Source: JAHCIE01 sp034431435 (GTDB lineage Bacteria > Chloroflexota > Anaerolineae > Epilineales > JAHCIE01). From it: a stretch of DNA of 64,000 nt. The notes under the pieces were generated by a model. It had not been told where the DNA came from, searched no databases, and saw nothing but the letters and a program-made list of their open reading frames with translations. Where the stretch lies: assembly GCA_034431435.1 (NCBI GenBank), contig DAOUDG010000094.1, positions 1-64,000 on the forward strand, in the 5' to 3' direction. Both the position numbers and the translations under genes were made by a program. Of this stretch, positions 9,068 to 17,259 are shown one piece after another; position 1 is the first letter of the stretch; the number at the start of each line of letters is the position of its first letter.

Positions 9068-9616
9068 ATGTCGCGTGTAGGGAAGATGCCAATCCCTCTG
9101 CCCAAGGGGGTTACCGCTACTATTGACGGCAGTCACGTCAGTGTCACAGGCCCGCGCGGTGAGTTGATTCGGGATTTCCATCCCGCGATCAGCATCGAGC
9201 AGGACGACGGGACGCTGCATGTCACGCGCCCGACGGACAACAAGCTGCATCGCTCGCTACATGGCCTGTCGCGCGCGCTGCTGGCAAACATGGTAACCGG
9301 CGTGTCGAGCGGTTTCCAGCGCGTCCTCAATATCGAGGGCGTGGGCTATCGCGCCGAGGTCCAGGGCGCCAATCTGGTGCTAAATGTGGGTTACTCGCAT
9401 CCCGTTACCTTCGCGCCGCCGGCCGGTATCAAGTTCGCCGTCGATAAGACGGCGCGCGTGGTGACCATCGACGGCAACGATAAGGAAGTGGTGGGCGAAG
9501 TTGCCGCCAAGATTCGCCGCGTCCGGCCGCCTGAGCCATACAAGGGCAAGGGCATCCTGTACGCTGGTGAGCGCATCCGCCGCAAGGCCGGTAAGGCCGG
9601 CAAGGCGAAGAAGTAA
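9068..9616 (+). CDS. rplF: 50S ribosomal protein L6
   Basis: L6, close to the factor-binding site, 182 residues with the two repeated alpha/beta domains. SRVGKMPIPLPKGV at the start and RRVRPPEPYKGKGILYAGE near the end are diagnostic. AGGAGGA precedes the ATG. The 65 nt to rplR hold no recognisable element. Confidence 0.97.
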   Translation: MSRVGKMPIPLPKGVTATIDGSHVSVTGPRGELIRDFHPAISIEQDDGTLHVTRPTDNKLHRSLHGLSRALLANMVTGVSSGFQRVLNIEGVGYRAEVQGANLVLNVGYSHPVTFAPPAGIKFAVDKTARVVTIDGNDKEVVGEVAAKIRRVRPPEPYKGKGILYAGERIRRKAGKAGKAKK

Positions 9617-9681
9617 CATAACTCGGCCTTCCCGCGTCGGATAGCCAGGTCCGGGCGGTGGTGGTCTCAGGAGCAGGAATC

Positions 9682-10050
9682 ATGGCTAAGACTTCGGCTC
9701 GGCGCCTGTCGCGCCAGCGCCGTCACGAGCGGGTGCGCAAGAACCTGAAGGGGACAACCGAGCGCCCGCGCTTGAATGTGTACCGCAGCCTGGTGCATAT
9801 CTACGCCCAGGTGATCGACGACACGACGGGGCGTACCCTGGCGTCGGCGTCGACCCTCGACACCGTGGTGCGCCCGCAGATGAGCGAGCTGACCAAGACT
9901 GACGAGGCGAAGGCCGTCGGCAAGCTGGTCGCCGAGCGCGCCCAGGCGGTGGGGGTTACGAAGGTGGTCTTCGACCGGGGCGGCTACGTCTACCACGGGC
10001 GGGTCAAGGCTCTGGCCGATGCGGCCCGCGAGGCCGGCCTGGACTTCTAG
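9682..10050 (+). CDS. rplR: 50S ribosomal protein L18
   Basis: L18, a 5S rRNA-binding protein, 122 residues. RRHERVRKNLKGTTERPRLN and the terminal FDRGGYVYHGRVKALADAARE are typical. ATG 9682 follows GAGCAGGAATC; the in-frame GTG at 9658 would add eight non-conserved residues. A 144-nt gap to rpsE holds no obvious gene. Confidence 0.96.
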   Translation: MAKTSARRLSRQRRHERVRKNLKGTTERPRLNVYRSLVHIYAQVIDDTTGRTLASASTLDTVVRPQMSELTKTDEAKAVGKLVAERAQAVGVTKVVFDRGGYVYHGRVKALADAAREAGLDF

Positions 10051-10194
10051 TTTCATCGGCTCGCGTCGCCCGTGAGGGTGGCGCTTAGGGGCGCGTCGCG
10101 TGCGTGCGCGGGGCGTCGTACCAGTCAGCGAGTCGGGTAGTCGAGCGCGAGCCGCGCCTCTACCCGGCGTGAGCAAACAGAGGGAATACTTGCT

Positions 10195-10899
10195 ATGGAT
10201 TCGGCACAGACACGCAGGCCGGGCGGCCCAGGTGGCGCTGGGGGGCGCGGACGCGGTCCCGGCGGCCCGGCGGCCCAGGGTAATCGCGGTCGTGGCCCCG
10301 GCGGCCCGGCGGCCCAGGGCAATCGCGGTCGTGGCCCCGGCGGCCAGGGCAATCGCGGGGATCGGCCACGAGGCGACCGCCGCGATGAGCAGCAGGACAA
10401 GGAACAATTCGACGAGCGCGTCATCGACATCGCCCGTACCGCCAAGGTGATCAAGGGCGGTCGCCGCTTCGCCTTCCGCGTCGTGGTGGTCGTCGGCGAT
10501 AATAACGGACGTGTCGGCCTGGGCGTGGGCAAGGCCCGCGAGGTGCCCGAAGCGATTCGTAAGGCGATTGAGCGCGCCAAGCGCAATTTGATCACTGTGC
10601 CCATTATGGGGACGACGATTCCCCACGAGGTCAACACTCGCTATAGTGCGGCGAAAGTGATGCTGAAGCCGGCTGCGCCCGGCACGGGCGTTATCGCCGG
10701 CGGCAGCGTGCGCGCGGTGGTCGAGGCGGCGGGTATCAAGGATATTCTGACGAAGTCACTGGGCAGCAATAATGTGCTCAACGTGGTGCAGGCGACGGTG
10801 CAGGCCCTGGGCGAACTGAAGAGTCCCGAAGTTGAGGCCAAGCGCCGTGGGCGGCCGGTGAGTGAGGTGCGGCCGGTGTGGAGTAAGACCAATGGCTAA
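10195..10899 (+). CDS. rpsE: 30S ribosomal protein S5 with repetitive N-terminal extension
   Basis: S5, at the mRNA entrance and important for decoding accuracy. It is 234 residues; the usual protein is about 165. The first 70 or so residues are a Gly/Arg/Pro/Gln-rich tract with two perfect 13-residue units GRGPGGPAAQGNR (residues 19-31 and 32-44) and a shortened third. The conserved part then begins with EQFDERVIDIARTAKVIKGG and continues through GVGKAREVPEAI. The extension is likely disordered and could touch RNA. The last eight bases overlap rpmD. Confidence 0.95.
   Translation: MDSAQTRRPGGPGGAGGRGRGPGGPAAQGNRGRGPGGPAAQGNRGRGPGGQGNRGDRPRGDRRDEQQDKEQFDERVIDIARTAKVIKGGRRFAFRVVVVVGDNNGRVGLGVGKAREVPEAIRKAIERAKRNLITVPIMGTTIPHEVNTRYSAAKVMLKPAAPGTGVIAGGSVRAVVEAAGIKDILTKSLGSNNVLNVVQATVQALGELKSPEVEAKRRGRPVSEVRPVWSKTNG
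10249..10356 (+). repeat. Tandem 39-bp coding repeat in rpsE
   Basis: Two near-identical 39-bp units and a truncated third encode the GRGPGGPAAQGNR repeats of the S5 N-terminus. The pattern suggests expansion by slippage or unequal recombination, so copy number may vary among relatives. Confidence 0.85.
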
Positions 10900-11131
10900 G
10901 TATCTTCGCGTCACGTACGTCAAGAGTTCCATCGGTAATCTCCAACGCCACAAGGACACCGTCCGCTCGCTGGGGCTGCGGAAGCTCGGCCAGGTTGTCG
11001 AAGTGCCTGATAACCCGGCGCTGCGTGGGATGGTGAACTCCGTGATCCACCTGGTTTCCGTGGCGGAGATCGAGGTGGCCGAGGACGCGCCGGCCAGCGG
11101 CCAGCCCGTCGTCGAAGGAGGCAAGGTATGA
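10892..11131 (+). CDS. rpmD: 50S ribosomal protein L30
   Basis: L30, 79 residues from ATG 10892, which overlaps the end of rpsE by eight bases. The family core LRVTYVKSSIGNLQRHKDTV and the LGLRKLGQVVEVPDNPALRGM segment are present. A C-terminal tail of roughly 18 residues lies beyond the usual 60-residue protein. The stop codon overlaps the rplO start (ATGA). Confidence 0.94.
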   Translation: MAKYLRVTYVKSSIGNLQRHKDTVRSLGLRKLGQVVEVPDNPALRGMVNSVIHLVSVAEIEVAEDAPASGQPVVEGGKV

Positions 11132-11586
11132 AGCTGCACGACTTGCGCTCGCCGAAGGGCGCGAATCGGCCTCGTAAGCGCCTGGGCCGGGGCACTGGCA
11201 GCGGCCAGGGTACATATGCGGGCCGCGGCCGCAAGGGCCAGGGCTCGCGTTCGGGTGGGGTGAAAGGCCCCTACTTCGAGGGTGGTCAGCTGCCCCTGGT
11301 GCGGCGCTTGCCGCACAAGCGGGGCTTCGTGAACATTTTCCGTCAGGAGTACGCCGAGGTGAACCTGGACAGCCTGGCCGAGCGGTTCGAGGCGGGCGCC
11401 GAGGTCACGCCGGAGATCCTGGTCGAAAGTGGGCTGGTGCGCAACGCTAAGTCGCCGATCAAGGTGCTTGGGCGCGGCGATATTACCAAGCCTCTGAACG
11501 TTCGGGCACACCGGTTCTCGGCCAGCGCGCGCGCCAAGATTGAGGCGGCCGGCGGGCGGGTCGAGGAACTGGCGGCCGAGTCCTGA
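11128..11586 (+). CDS. rplO: 50S ribosomal protein L15
   Basis: L15, a late assembly protein, 152 residues. The Gly/Arg-rich start with RPRKRLGRGTGSGQGTYAGR and the later GQLPLVRRLPHKRGF are characteristic. Coupled to rpmD by an ATGA overlap and followed by secY 13 nt later, the standard spc-operon order. Confidence 0.97.
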   Translation: MKLHDLRSPKGANRPRKRLGRGTGSGQGTYAGRGRKGQGSRSGGVKGPYFEGGQLPLVRRLPHKRGFVNIFRQEYAEVNLDSLAERFEAGAEVTPEILVESGLVRNAKSPIKVLGRGDITKPLNVRAHRFSASARAKIEAAGGRVEELAAES

Positions 11587-11599
11587 AAGGAAGCAGGCC

Positions 11600-12898
11600 A
11601 TGCTCGAAGCCGTACAGAACGCCTTCAGAGTCCCCGACCTACGGCGTAAGTTGCTGTTCACGTTTGGCATCCTGGTGATCTACCGCTTTGCGGCGCACGT
11701 GCCGGTGCCTGGGGTGGACCGCGACGCCCTGCGCAACCTCTTCAGCAATAATGAGTTGCTGGGCTTTCTCAATATCTTGACGGGTGGCGCGTTGCAGAAC
11801 TTCTCGGTGCTGGCGATGGGCGTGTATCCCTTCATCACGGCGTCGATTATCCTGCAACTGTTGACGCCGCTCATCAAGAGCCTCGAAGAGCTGAGCAAGG
11901 AAGGCGAGGCGGGACGCCGCCGCATTACCCAGTACCAGTACTGGCTGACAATCCCGCTAGCCGCCTTGCAGGGAGCGGCGCAGGCCGCGCTGCTGGCGCA
12001 GAGCGGCGTGCTGCCGCGTTTCAGCTTTACGCAGTATCCGCTGGAGACGCTTACCATCGTCATCACCCTGGTCGCCGGTACGATGTTCGCCATCTGGCTG
12101 GGCCAGTTGATCACCGAGGATGGCATCGGCAACGGTATCTCGATTATCATCTTCGGCGGCATCGTGGCCCAGATTCCCGCGCAGATGTTCGGCATCTTGC
12201 AATCGGGCGGCTGGCTGCGGCTGCTGATCATGCTGGTGATTACGGTGTTGACGGTGGCTGCGATCGTGTACGTGCAGGACGCTCAACGCCGCATCCCCGT
12301 CCAGTATGGGCGGCGCGTGCGCGGCACGCGCGTCTACGGCGGCCAGAGCACCTTCGTCCCGCTGCGCGTCAACTCGGCGGGTATGATCCCGCTCATCTTC
12401 GCGTCGTCCATCCTGATCTTGCCGAGCGTTATTGCGCAGGGTTTCCTGGCGAGCCAGAATGACTTTGTGCGCAACACCGCCTCGTCGATCTATAGCCTGT
12501 TCAATGTGACGGGCAACTTCTACTGGCTGCTGTACTTCACGCTGGTGGTGCTGTTTACCTTCTTCTACACCGACACCATCTTTCGCCAGCAGAACCTGGC
12601 CGAGACGTTACAGCGGCAGGGTGGTTTCGTGCCCGGCATCCGTCCGGGTAAGCGGACCGAGGAATACCTGTTCTACGTGCTGCAGCGCATCACCCTGGCA
12701 GGGGCGATTTTCCTGGGCCTGGTGGCTATCCTGCCCTACCTGGTCAGCTTGCTGCCTGGGATGGGGCAGGTGACCCGCAGCAGTGATCTGCTGGTGACCA
12801 GCAGCGGCATGCTCATCGTGGTGGGTGTGACGCTTGACACGATGAAGCAGCTCGAAGCGCAGTTGTTGATGCGCCACTACGAGGGCTTCATCAAGTAA
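11600..12898 (+). CDS. secY: Protein translocase subunit SecY
   Basis: Pore subunit of the Sec translocon in the cytoplasmic membrane. It has 432 residues and about ten hydrophobic segments. MLEAVQNAFRVPDLRRKLLF, the plug-adjacent GGALQNFSVLAMGVYPFITA and the cytoplasmic loop before GGFVPGIRPGKRTEEYL are recognisable. ATG 11600 follows AAAGGAAGC and lies 13 nt after rplO. secE and secG are not in the window. Confidence 0.97.
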   Translation: MLEAVQNAFRVPDLRRKLLFTFGILVIYRFAAHVPVPGVDRDALRNLFSNNELLGFLNILTGGALQNFSVLAMGVYPFITASIILQLLTPLIKSLEELSKEGEAGRRRITQYQYWLTIPLAALQGAAQAALLAQSGVLPRFSFTQYPLETLTIVITLVAGTMFAIWLGQLITEDGIGNGISIIIFGGIVAQIPAQMFGILQSGGWLRLLIMLVITVLTVAAIVYVQDAQRRIPVQYGRRVRGTRVYGGQSTFVPLRVNSAGMIPLIFASSILILPSVIAQGFLASQNDFVRNTASSIYSLFNVTGNFYWLLYFTLVVLFTFFYTDTIFRQQNLAETLQRQGGFVPGIRPGKRTEEYLFYVLQRITLAGAIFLGLVAILPYLVSLLPGMGQVTRSSDLLVTSSGMLIVVGVTLDTMKQLEAQLLMRHYEGFIK

Positions 12899-12932
12899 GG
12901 CCCACTGGCCCTTGCGCCACCTGTACTGGTGA

Positions 12933-12960
12933 TAGGGGGCACGCGGTGTGCGTGCCCCTA
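12933..12960 (+). terminator. Hairpin between secY and adk
   Basis: Imperfect stem TAGGGGGCACGC / GCGTGCCCCTA with one bulged G and a GGTGT loop, without a U-run. It may be a weak terminator or a stabilising hairpin at a change in expression level inside the operon. Confidence 0.4.
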
Positions 12961-12990
12961 CACCCGACTGATGACTGAGGGAGCAACACA

Positions 12991-13683
12991 GTGGTTGCAC
13001 ACGCCGATCAGCCGTTGTACCTCCTTTTCCTCGGCGCGCCAGGCGCAGGGAAGGGAACCCAGACCGCGATGCTTAGCTCGGCCCTGGACATCCCTCGCAT
13101 TTCGTCCGGTGACCTGTTTCGGGAGCACATTCGGAATCAGACCGATCTTGGTCGCGAAGCAAAGTGGTACATTGATAAGGGTGAACTGGTTCCCGACGCC
13201 GTCACGGTCAACATGGTGATGCGGCGACTCGGCGAGGCGGACTGCGCGCGCGGCGCGATTCTGGATGGCTTCCCCCGCACCATCCCCCAGGCCGAGGCGT
13301 TGGAGGCCAGCCTGGCTGAGAGAGGCCAAGCGATTCGGACGGTGATCGATCTGGTGGTGGACCACGATGTTCTGGTGGAACGCCTGAGTGGCCGCTGGAT
13401 GTGCCGCTCGTGCGGCGCGTCGTATCATCTGGCGTTTCATCCGCCGGCGGTCGCCGGTCGTTGTGATGTGTGCGGCGGGGAGCTGTATCAGCGCGAGGAT
13501 GATAGCGCGGCGACAGTGACGCACCGACTGGAGGTGTACTACCGCCAGACGGCGCCGCTGCAGGAGTTCTACCGGGGGCAAGGCATCTTGCGCCAGATTG
13601 ACGGCGAGCAACCCATCGAGGCGGTGTATGAGGTGGTGCTTAACGCCGCTGGCATGGGTGAAGCCGCCGACAGCATGGGTTGA
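12991..13683 (+). CDS. adk: Adenylate kinase
   Basis: Converts AMP and ATP to two ADP in the cytosol. It is 230 residues, the long-lid form. The P-loop GAPGAGKGTQ, the DGFPRT motif and a zinc-type lid with CRSCGASYH and CDVCGGEL (four Cys) are visible. The start is GTG at 12991, behind GAGGGAG. Its TGA is followed at once by the ATG of map, so the two are likely coupled. Confidence 0.96.
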   Translation: MVAHADQPLYLLFLGAPGAGKGTQTAMLSSALDIPRISSGDLFREHIRNQTDLGREAKWYIDKGELVPDAVTVNMVMRRLGEADCARGAILDGFPRTIPQAEALEASLAERGQAIRTVIDLVVDHDVLVERLSGRWMCRSCGASYHLAFHPPAVAGRCDVCGGELYQREDDSAATVTHRLEVYYRQTAPLQEFYRGQGILRQIDGEQPIEAVYEVVLNAAGMGEAADSMG

Positions 13684-14439
13684 ATGATCGCTTTAAAGTC
13701 GAAGAGTGAACTGGAGAGCATGCGACAGGCCGGGCGCATCGTGGCGCTGGCCCTCGATGCCGCCCAGGCCGCCATACAGCCGGGCGTCACCACCGGCGAC
13801 CTCGACCGCATCGTGGATGAGGTCATCCGCGACCAGGGCGCTGTCCCTTCGTTCAAGGGCCTCTATGGCTTTCCGGCCGCGGCGTGCATCTCGGTCAATG
13901 AGGAGATTGTCCACGGCATCCCCGGCCGGCGCGTGCTGCGCGAGGGGGACATCGTCTCCGTCGATGCCGGGGCGTTGTACAAGGGCCTGCATGCCGATGG
14001 CGCGTGGACCTACCCGGTGGGCGAGGTCACGCCTGAGACGCGCCGCCTGCTCGATGTGACCGAAACGGCCCTGTGGCGAGGGATTGCGCAGGTCCGGCCC
14101 GATGGCTGGCTGCTGGACGTGACGGCCGCCGTGCAGAACTACGTCGAGGGCCAGGGGTTGAACCTGGTCCGCCAGTACCACGGGCACGGCCTGGGGCGTA
14201 AGCTCCACGAGACGCCCGATGTACTGAACTGGGTGGCGAAAGGCTCGCGGCCCCGCAACGTGCGCATGAAGCCGGGTATGACGTTCACCATTGAGCCGAT
14301 GGTGATGGTCGGCGCCTGGGAAACGTACGTCAAGCCCGACCACTGGACCGTGGTGACCGTGGATCGGTCGTGGTCAGCCCATTTCGAGCACTCTCTAGCG
14401 GTGACGGAGTCAGGGTGCGAAATCTTGACTCAGCGGTGA
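13684..14439 (+). CDS. map: Methionine aminopeptidase, type I
   Basis: Removes the N-terminal Met from new proteins. It has 251 residues and no N-terminal zinc extension. Metal ligands are visible in VSVDAGALYKGLHADGAW (Asp pair), YHGHGLGRKLHE (His), TIEPMV (Glu) and the final Glu region FEHSLAVTESG. It starts directly after the adk stop. A promoter for rpmJ lies inside its 3' end. Confidence 0.96.
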   Translation: MIALKSKSELESMRQAGRIVALALDAAQAAIQPGVTTGDLDRIVDEVIRDQGAVPSFKGLYGFPAAACISVNEEIVHGIPGRRVLREGDIVSVDAGALYKGLHADGAWTYPVGEVTPETRRLLDVTETALWRGIAQVRPDGWLLDVTAAVQNYVEGQGLNLVRQYHGHGLGRKLHETPDVLNWVAKGSRPRNVRMKPGMTFTIEPMVMVGAWETYVKPDHWTVVTVDRSWSAHFEHSLAVTESGCEILTQR

Positions 14440-14453
14440 GAGTGTGGTAGAAT
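14425..14453 (+). promoter_or_regulatory. Sigma-70-type promoter for the alpha-operon part
   Basis: TTGACT (14425-14430), a 17-nt spacer and TAGAAT (14448-14453) give a near-consensus vegetative promoter. It overlaps the end of map and lies about 23 nt before the rpmJ Shine-Dalgarno. It would transcribe rpmJ-rpsM-rpsK-rpoA-rplQ independently of the upstream operon. Confidence 0.75.
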
Positions 14454-14482
14454 ACCGTTTTGCAATCGGAAGGAGTACAGCC

Positions 14483-14596
14483 GTGAAGGTCAAGCCATCC
14501 GTCAAGCGCCGCTGCGAGAAGTGCAAGATTATCAAGCGTCGCGGCGTTGTCCTGGTCATCTGCGATAATCCCCGCCACAAGCAGCGGCAGGGTTAG
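14483..14596 (+). CDS. rpmJ: 50S ribosomal protein L36
   Basis: L36, 37 residues, encoded from GTG 14483 behind AAGGAG (14470-14475). The start MKVKPSVKRRCEKC, a second Cys and a His in ICDNPRHKQRQG match the Cys-Cys-Cys-His zinc-binding form. It follows map by 43 nt, a gap where infA would often stand; infA is absent. rpsM starts 23 nt downstream. Confidence 0.95.
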   Translation: MKVKPSVKRRCEKCKIIKRRGVVLVICDNPRHKQRQG

Positions 14597-14619
14597 GCGT
14601 CAGGGAGGAGCATTCAGTT

Positions 14620-15003
14620 ATGGCTCGTATCGCCGGGGTCGATATCCCTCGCGACAAGCGCGTGGAAGTTGCCCTTACCTATATCTATGGCATTGGCCCG
14701 GCGACGGCCAGGCGCATTGTAGCCCAGACGGGCGTCGCCCAAGAGCGCCGCGTCAAGGACCTGACTGAGGCGGAGCTGGGCGCACTGCGCACGTACATCG
14801 ACCGCGAGTTGAAGGTTGAGGGTGATCTGCGCCGCGAGATCGGTCAGAACATCAAGCGGCTTCAGGAAATCAACTCCTATCGCGGCCTGCGGCATCGCCG
14901 CAACCTGCCGGCGCGCGGCCAGCGTACTCGCACCAACGCGCGCACCAAGCGGGGCGCGCGCAAGACCGTGCCGGGTCGCCGCCGGTCTAAGGCGAAGAAG
15001 TAA
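14620..15003 (+). CDS. rpsM: 30S ribosomal protein S13
   Basis: S13, at the head and subunit interface touching the P-site tRNA, 127 residues. ARIAGVDIPRDKRVEVALTY and the C-terminal GLRHRRNLPARGQRTRTNAR are diagnostic. GGGAGGAG precedes the ATG. A 156-nt GC-rich gap to rpsK shows no gene. Confidence 0.97.
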   Translation: MARIAGVDIPRDKRVEVALTYIYGIGPATARRIVAQTGVAQERRVKDLTEAELGALRTYIDRELKVEGDLRREIGQNIKRLQEINSYRGLRHRRNLPARGQRTRTNARTKRGARKTVPGRRRSKAKK

Positions 15004-15159
15004 GACGCGCGGCGGGTTGCATGCCCTCCAGCGCATGGCGCGCCGGCCAGAGCGGTCGGTGTCATGCGCGATGGGCGGGGTGCGGCCCGCGCGGCGCCTC
15101 ATTCGGGCGGCCATCCCAACCGAGTGCGGTCTGTCATGTCCTAAGGAGAAGGAACGAGT

Positions 15160-15573
15160 ATGCCCCGACAGCGAACAACGGCGGCTCGTGGTGGTCGTCG
15201 CGCCGCCGCGCGCGGCCCACGCAAGAATGTGCCCCACGCGCAGGCGCACGTGCATTCGACTTTCAACAATACCATCATTACCATCACCGACCTCACGGGC
15301 AATACGCTGGCCTGGGGCAGCGCCGGTCAGGCCGGGTTCAAGGGGTCGCGCAAGAGCACTCCCTATGCCGCGCAGCTCGCCGCCCAGAACGCCGCGCGCG
15401 GCGCGATGGAGCATGGCGTGCGCGAGGTGGACGTCTTCGTAAAGGGGCCTGGCCCCGGCCGCGAGCCTGCCGTGCGCTCTTTGCAGGCGTCGGGCTTGCG
15501 CGTGCGCTCCATCAGCGATGTCACCCCGATCCCGCACAACGGCTGCCGCCCGCCCAAGCGACGGCGCGTCTAG
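15160..15573 (+). CDS. rpsK: 30S ribosomal protein S11
   Basis: S11 of the 30S platform, 137 residues with a basic N-terminal tail. AHVHSTFNNTIITITDLTG and the terminal TPIPHNGCRPPKRRRV are typical. AAGGAGAAGGAACG precedes the ATG. The next gene is rpoA; rpsD, usually between them, is missing. Confidence 0.97.
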   Translation: MPRQRTTAARGGRRAAARGPRKNVPHAQAHVHSTFNNTIITITDLTGNTLAWGSAGQAGFKGSRKSTPYAAQLAAQNAARGAMEHGVREVDVFVKGPGPGREPAVRSLQASGLRVRSISDVTPIPHNGCRPPKRRRV

Positions 15574-15583
15574 TATAGCGAAT

Positions 15584-15651
15584 CCTCGACCAGGGATGAC
15601 GGGAGGGGCCGGCGCCGGTCGCCGCGTGTCTCTCGGCGCGCCGGGTCGAGG
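15584..15651 (+). other. Structured segment between rpsK and rpoA
   Basis: CCTCGACC (15584-15591) and GGTCGAGG (15644-15651) can pair around an inner GC-rich region containing GGCGCC-type complementarity. It lies in the 126-nt gap where rpsD is usually found. It could be a processing or attenuation hairpin. No U-run follows. Confidence 0.4.
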
Positions 15652-15699
15652 CCTGGTAAGTCCTGATTGTTCATTTGACTAGGGGAAGTGAGGGAAGCT

Positions 15700-16722
15700 G
15701 TGGCTGAGAACAACCGCTCGACAGACGTGCGGATCGAGATTGAAGCCAGTTCCCGCAACTATGCCCGTTTCCGGATTGGCCCCCTCGATCGCGGGTATGG
15801 GACGACGGTGGGGAATGCGCTACGGCGTGTTCTCCTCAGTTCCCTGCCTGGCGTGGCGGTCACGGTCATCAAGATCGACGGCGTACATCACGAGTTTTCG
15901 CCGATTCCGACCGCCAAGGAAGATACGACGCGGCTGATCCTGAACGTGAAGCAACTGCGGTTGAAGATGGCCCCCGCCGCGGAGGGGCCGGTGCGTATGC
16001 GCCTGGAGGCGCACGCCGAGGGTGTCGTCACCGCTGCCGACATCGAAGCTCCCAGTGAGCTGGAAATCATCAATCCCGACCTCCCGCTGCTGACGCTGGA
16101 CCGGGACGGGCACATTGATATCGAGTTGACCGCCGAGCGCGGCTACGGGTATATCCCGGCCGAGCGTCACAGCGGTAGGCTGTCCATCGGCGAGTTGCCC
16201 GTGGATGCCATCTTTAGCCCGGTGCGCAAGGCGTCGTTCCGCGTCGAGCCGGCCCGCGTGGGTCAGGCCACCGACTTCGACGGGCTGGTGCTGGAAGTAT
16301 GGACCGATGGGGCGATGGCCCCGCAAGAGGCCGTCCAGCGCGCAGCGCGCCGCCTGGTAGAAGAGTTCCAGCGGGTCGCCCAGTTTGGTGACGTGGTGGC
16401 GCCGGAAGAGGCGGACCACAAGCTGAAGATCCCGCAGGACATCTATGATACGCCCATCGAAGAACTGGGGCTGCCAGTGCGCGGCTACAACTTCCTCAAG
16501 CGTGCGGGCATTACGCGCGTGGGCGAGGTGTTGGAGAAGCTGGCGAGGGGCGATGACGAGATGCTCGTCATTCGCAACTTTGGCTTGAAGTCGCTCAATG
16601 AGTTGAAGGACGCGCTCACCGTGCGTGGTCTGATGCAGTACGTCGGCACGCCGCCCTCTTCCAATGGCGCTCTGCTGGACGAAGACGCGGACGACGACGT
16701 AGACGATCTAGACGAGGAATAG
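15700..16722 (+). CDS. rpoA: DNA-directed RNA polymerase subunit alpha
   Basis: Assembly platform of RNA polymerase. It has 340 residues from GTG 15700. The N-terminal dimerisation domain shows PLDRGYGTTVGNALRRVLLS; the C-terminal domain shows IEELGLPVRGYNFLKRAGI and the helix-hairpin-helix LVIRNFGLKSLNELK. A strongly acidic tail of Asp and Glu ends the protein. GTG 15700 has GAGGG five bases upstream; the GTG at 15688 has its purine box too close to be used. Confidence 0.96.
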   Translation: MAENNRSTDVRIEIEASSRNYARFRIGPLDRGYGTTVGNALRRVLLSSLPGVAVTVIKIDGVHHEFSPIPTAKEDTTRLILNVKQLRLKMAPAAEGPVRMRLEAHAEGVVTAADIEAPSELEIINPDLPLLTLDRDGHIDIELTAERGYGYIPAERHSGRLSIGELPVDAIFSPVRKASFRVEPARVGQATDFDGLVLEVWTDGAMAPQEAVQRAARRLVEEFQRVAQFGDVVAPEEADHKLKIPQDIYDTPIEELGLPVRGYNFLKRAGITRVGEVLEKLARGDDEMLVIRNFGLKSLNELKDALTVRGLMQYVGTPPSSNGALLDEDADDDVDDLDEE

Positions 16723-16725
16723 AGC

Positions 16726-17220
16726 ATGCCGCATCAAGTATATGGGCGTCACCTGGGCCGCAGCGTGGCTCAGCGCCGCTCCTTGTTTCGCGCTCTCATG
16801 ACGGACCTGTTCCGCTATGATCGTATCAAGACAACCGAGGCCAAGGCCAAGGCCATCAAGCCGGAAGCCGAGCGCCTGATTACCCGCGCCAAGAAGGGCG
16901 AGCCGGGCCGCCTGGTGTCGCTGGCGCAAGCCGGTAATGCCAAGCAGTTGACGGCGCTGCTGGGAGCGACGGGCGCCAACCGCCTGCTGAGTATCGCCAA
17001 GGCGGGCGACGCGGCGGCCCTGGAGACGGCGGCCACCCAGACCGCGCTGCACAATCGTCGCGTCATCCTGTCGACGATTCGCGACCAGGCCGTGGTCGAC
17101 CGCCTCATCCACGATGTGGCGGCGCAGCACATGGACCGCCCGGGCGGCTATACGCGCATCATCAAACTTGGCCCGCGCCAGGGAGATGCCGCGCCGATGG
17201 TCTTCCTGGAGATCGTGTAA
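16726..17220 (+). CDS. rplQ: 50S ribosomal protein L17 with internal insertion
   Basis: L17, close to the tunnel exit. It is 164 residues against about 120 in most bacteria. Both conserved ends are intact: YGRHLGRSVAQRRSLFRAL at the start and GGYTRIIKLGPRQGDAAPM at the end. The extra length lies between LITRAKKG and LHNRRVILSTIRD (about residues 59-107), a Leu/Ala-rich helical stretch. It begins three bases after the rpoA stop. Confidence 0.95.
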   Translation: MPHQVYGRHLGRSVAQRRSLFRALMTDLFRYDRIKTTEAKAKAIKPEAERLITRAKKGEPGRLVSLAQAGNAKQLTALLGATGANRLLSIAKAGDAAALETAATQTALHNRRVILSTIRDQAVVDRLIHDVAAQHMDRPGGYTRIIKLGPRQGDAAPMVFLEIV

Positions 17221-17259
17221 CGCGGGGACGTCTCGCGGGTGGGCCAGGCGGGCGGTCCT

